Source: Candidatus Omnitrophota bacterium
GTDB taxonomy: Bacteria > Omnitrophota > Gorgyraeia > Zapsychrales > Zapsychraceae
DNA: 6,371 bases
Reading direction: 5' to 3'
NCBI GenBank assembly: GCA_018399915.1
Contig: JAGYNW010000118.1
Span: 1 to 6,371 of the forward strand
Shown: positions 5,860 to 6,371 of the stretch, piece after piece
Layout of the letters: each line of letters opens with the position of its first letter
Numbering within the stretch: the first letter of the stretch is position 1
Translations under genes and position numbers: made by a program
The notes under the pieces: generated by a model
What the model saw: only the letters and a program-made list of their open reading frames with translations
Databases searched by the model: none
What the model was told of the DNA's origin: nothing

Positions 5860-6098
5860 CGGTTAACAACATTCTTTTTAAGCCAATCAATAATATCATC
5901 AGATTCATACAAGGGTTTATTATCAATCAAAAGGCAGGGGACTTGTGATTTTCCGCCTTGCGTTATTAATTCATCCCGCAAAGAGGGATCCCGGCTGATG
6001 TCTTTCATCTCCACTGCTATTTCATGGCTTTTAATAAAAGCTAATACTTTTTGACAATAAGGGCACGTCGGTCGATAAAATAAAATTAATGAGGGCAT
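5856..6098 (-). CDS. Glutaredoxin
   Basis: This 80-residue protein is a classical dithiol glutaredoxin that reduces disulfides and glutathione mixed disulfides in the cytoplasm at the expense of glutathione. The active site is C12-P-Y-C15, the cis-proline is P54 in QVP, and the glutathione-contacting ESDDI motif is at 65-69. A third cysteine, C55, follows the cis-proline directly. The ATG has AAGGAG (complement of 6105-6110) six bases upstream, lying inside the 3' end of gshB. The gene start overlaps the gshB end by 13 nt, so translation is probably coupled. The tail overlaps that of the convergent ThiI-like gene by 4 nt. A close relative of GrxC or NrdH is possible, but the adjacent gshB favours a glutathione-linked role. 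Confidence 0.93.
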   Translation of the reverse strand: MPSLILFYRPTCPYCQKVLAFIKSHEIAVEMKDISRDPSLRDELITQGGKSQVPCLLIDNKPLYESDDIIDWLKKNVVNR

Positions 6099-6371
6099 TC
6101 TATTCTCCTTTCCATAAAGTTGATGATCTTTTTTTCCAATTTCGTCTGATAGATCTTGTTCATCTCCTGAAGACAGGTAGGAGAGGTGACATTGACCTCG
6201 ATAAGATAATCGCCAATAATATCAATGCCGACAAAAAATAACCCAAGCTTCCGTAAATAGGGTTGCAATATGCGGATAATTTCTTGATCTCTTAATGTGA
6301 TATCCGTTTTAACCGGTTTGCCTCCGGAAAAAAAATTATTGCGGTGTTCTCCTTCCCTGTGCAGACGGTTC
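6086..6371 (-). CDS. gshB: Glutathione synthetase, C-terminal part (cut by window edge)
   Basis: About 94 C-terminal residues are present; the gene continues off the right edge. The enzyme joins gamma-glutamylcysteine and glycine with ATP. GEHRNNFFSGGK corresponds to the family's substrate-binding RxNxxxGG segment. GLFFVGIDIIGDYLIEVNVT then SPTCLQEM is the hallmark C-terminal ATP-grasp block carrying the Mg-binding Asn (VNVTSPT) and the glycine-rich end; most GshB proteins read SPTG where this has SPTC. A TTG at 6266-6268 (Leu in LQPYLRK) is internal, not a start, because conserved sequence continues upstream of it without a stop to the edge. It overlaps the glutaredoxin start by 13 nt, forming a two-gene glutathione unit. 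Confidence 0.94.
   Translation of the reverse strand, partial: NRLHREGEHRNNFFSGGKPVKTDITLRDQEIIRILQPYLRKLGLFFVGIDIIGDYLIEVNVTSPTCLQEMNKIYQTKLEKKIINFMERRIECPH

Noticed and set aside
5857..5866. Palindrome TTAACGGTTAA at the end of the ThiI-like gene as a terminator.
   Set aside because: Only one base separates the arms, so no RNA hairpin can form, and no T-run follows.
6086..6268. A separate 60-residue gene starting at TTG 6268 on the minus strand.
   Set aside because: The conserved GshB sequence continues upstream in the same frame to the window edge, so the TTG is an internal Leu codon.

Overview
The window is a gene-dense, moderately AT-rich bacterial chromosome segment with six complete, confidently supported genes, one partial gene at the right edge, and one unrecognised gene. 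There are no RNA genes, insertion sequences or CRISPR arrays. The SUI1-type initiation factor, the FHA-membrane protein, the ThiI-like PP-loop protein with an NFACT-R_2-like tail and the glutathione genes suggest an uncultured Gram-negative lineage, with Omnitrophota or a similar deep-branching phylum as one guess. That assignment is inference from gene content only.

Left block (about 37-2381, + strand): a tight run of four genes. They encode an FHA-domain protein with five membrane spans, a small SUI1/eIF1-family factor with an archaeal-type cysteine knuckle, a short membrane protein that looks like a MenA/UbiA prenyltransferase without its first Asp-rich motif, and a 125-residue protein I do not recognise. 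Spacings are 5 nt, a 4-nt ATGA overlap and 13 nt, so they are probably co-transcribed. The order is not one I know as a characterised system.

Middle block (2416-4712, - strand): ilvB-ilvN, the catalytic and regulatory subunits of acetohydroxyacid synthase, the first common step of branched-chain amino acid synthesis. ilvN converges on the unrecognised gene across 34 nt, which holds two interleaved inverted repeats. Upstream of ilvB, a 121-nt divergent region carries promoter-like sequences on both strands and a 21-codon Leu/Ile-rich reading frame whose stop overlaps a possible ilvB start as ATGA.

Right block: a + strand PP-loop ATPase of the ThiI/MnmA type (4834-5859) converges with a - strand pair, gshB (3' part only) and a glutaredoxin gene. 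The last two overlap by 13 nt and are probably translationally coupled, pairing glutathione synthesis with a glutathione-dependent reductase. The ThiI-like and glutaredoxin genes overlap tail to tail by 4 nt. The best intrinsic-terminator candidate for the glutathione operon lies inside the ThiI-like gene, about 170 nt past the glutaredoxin stop.
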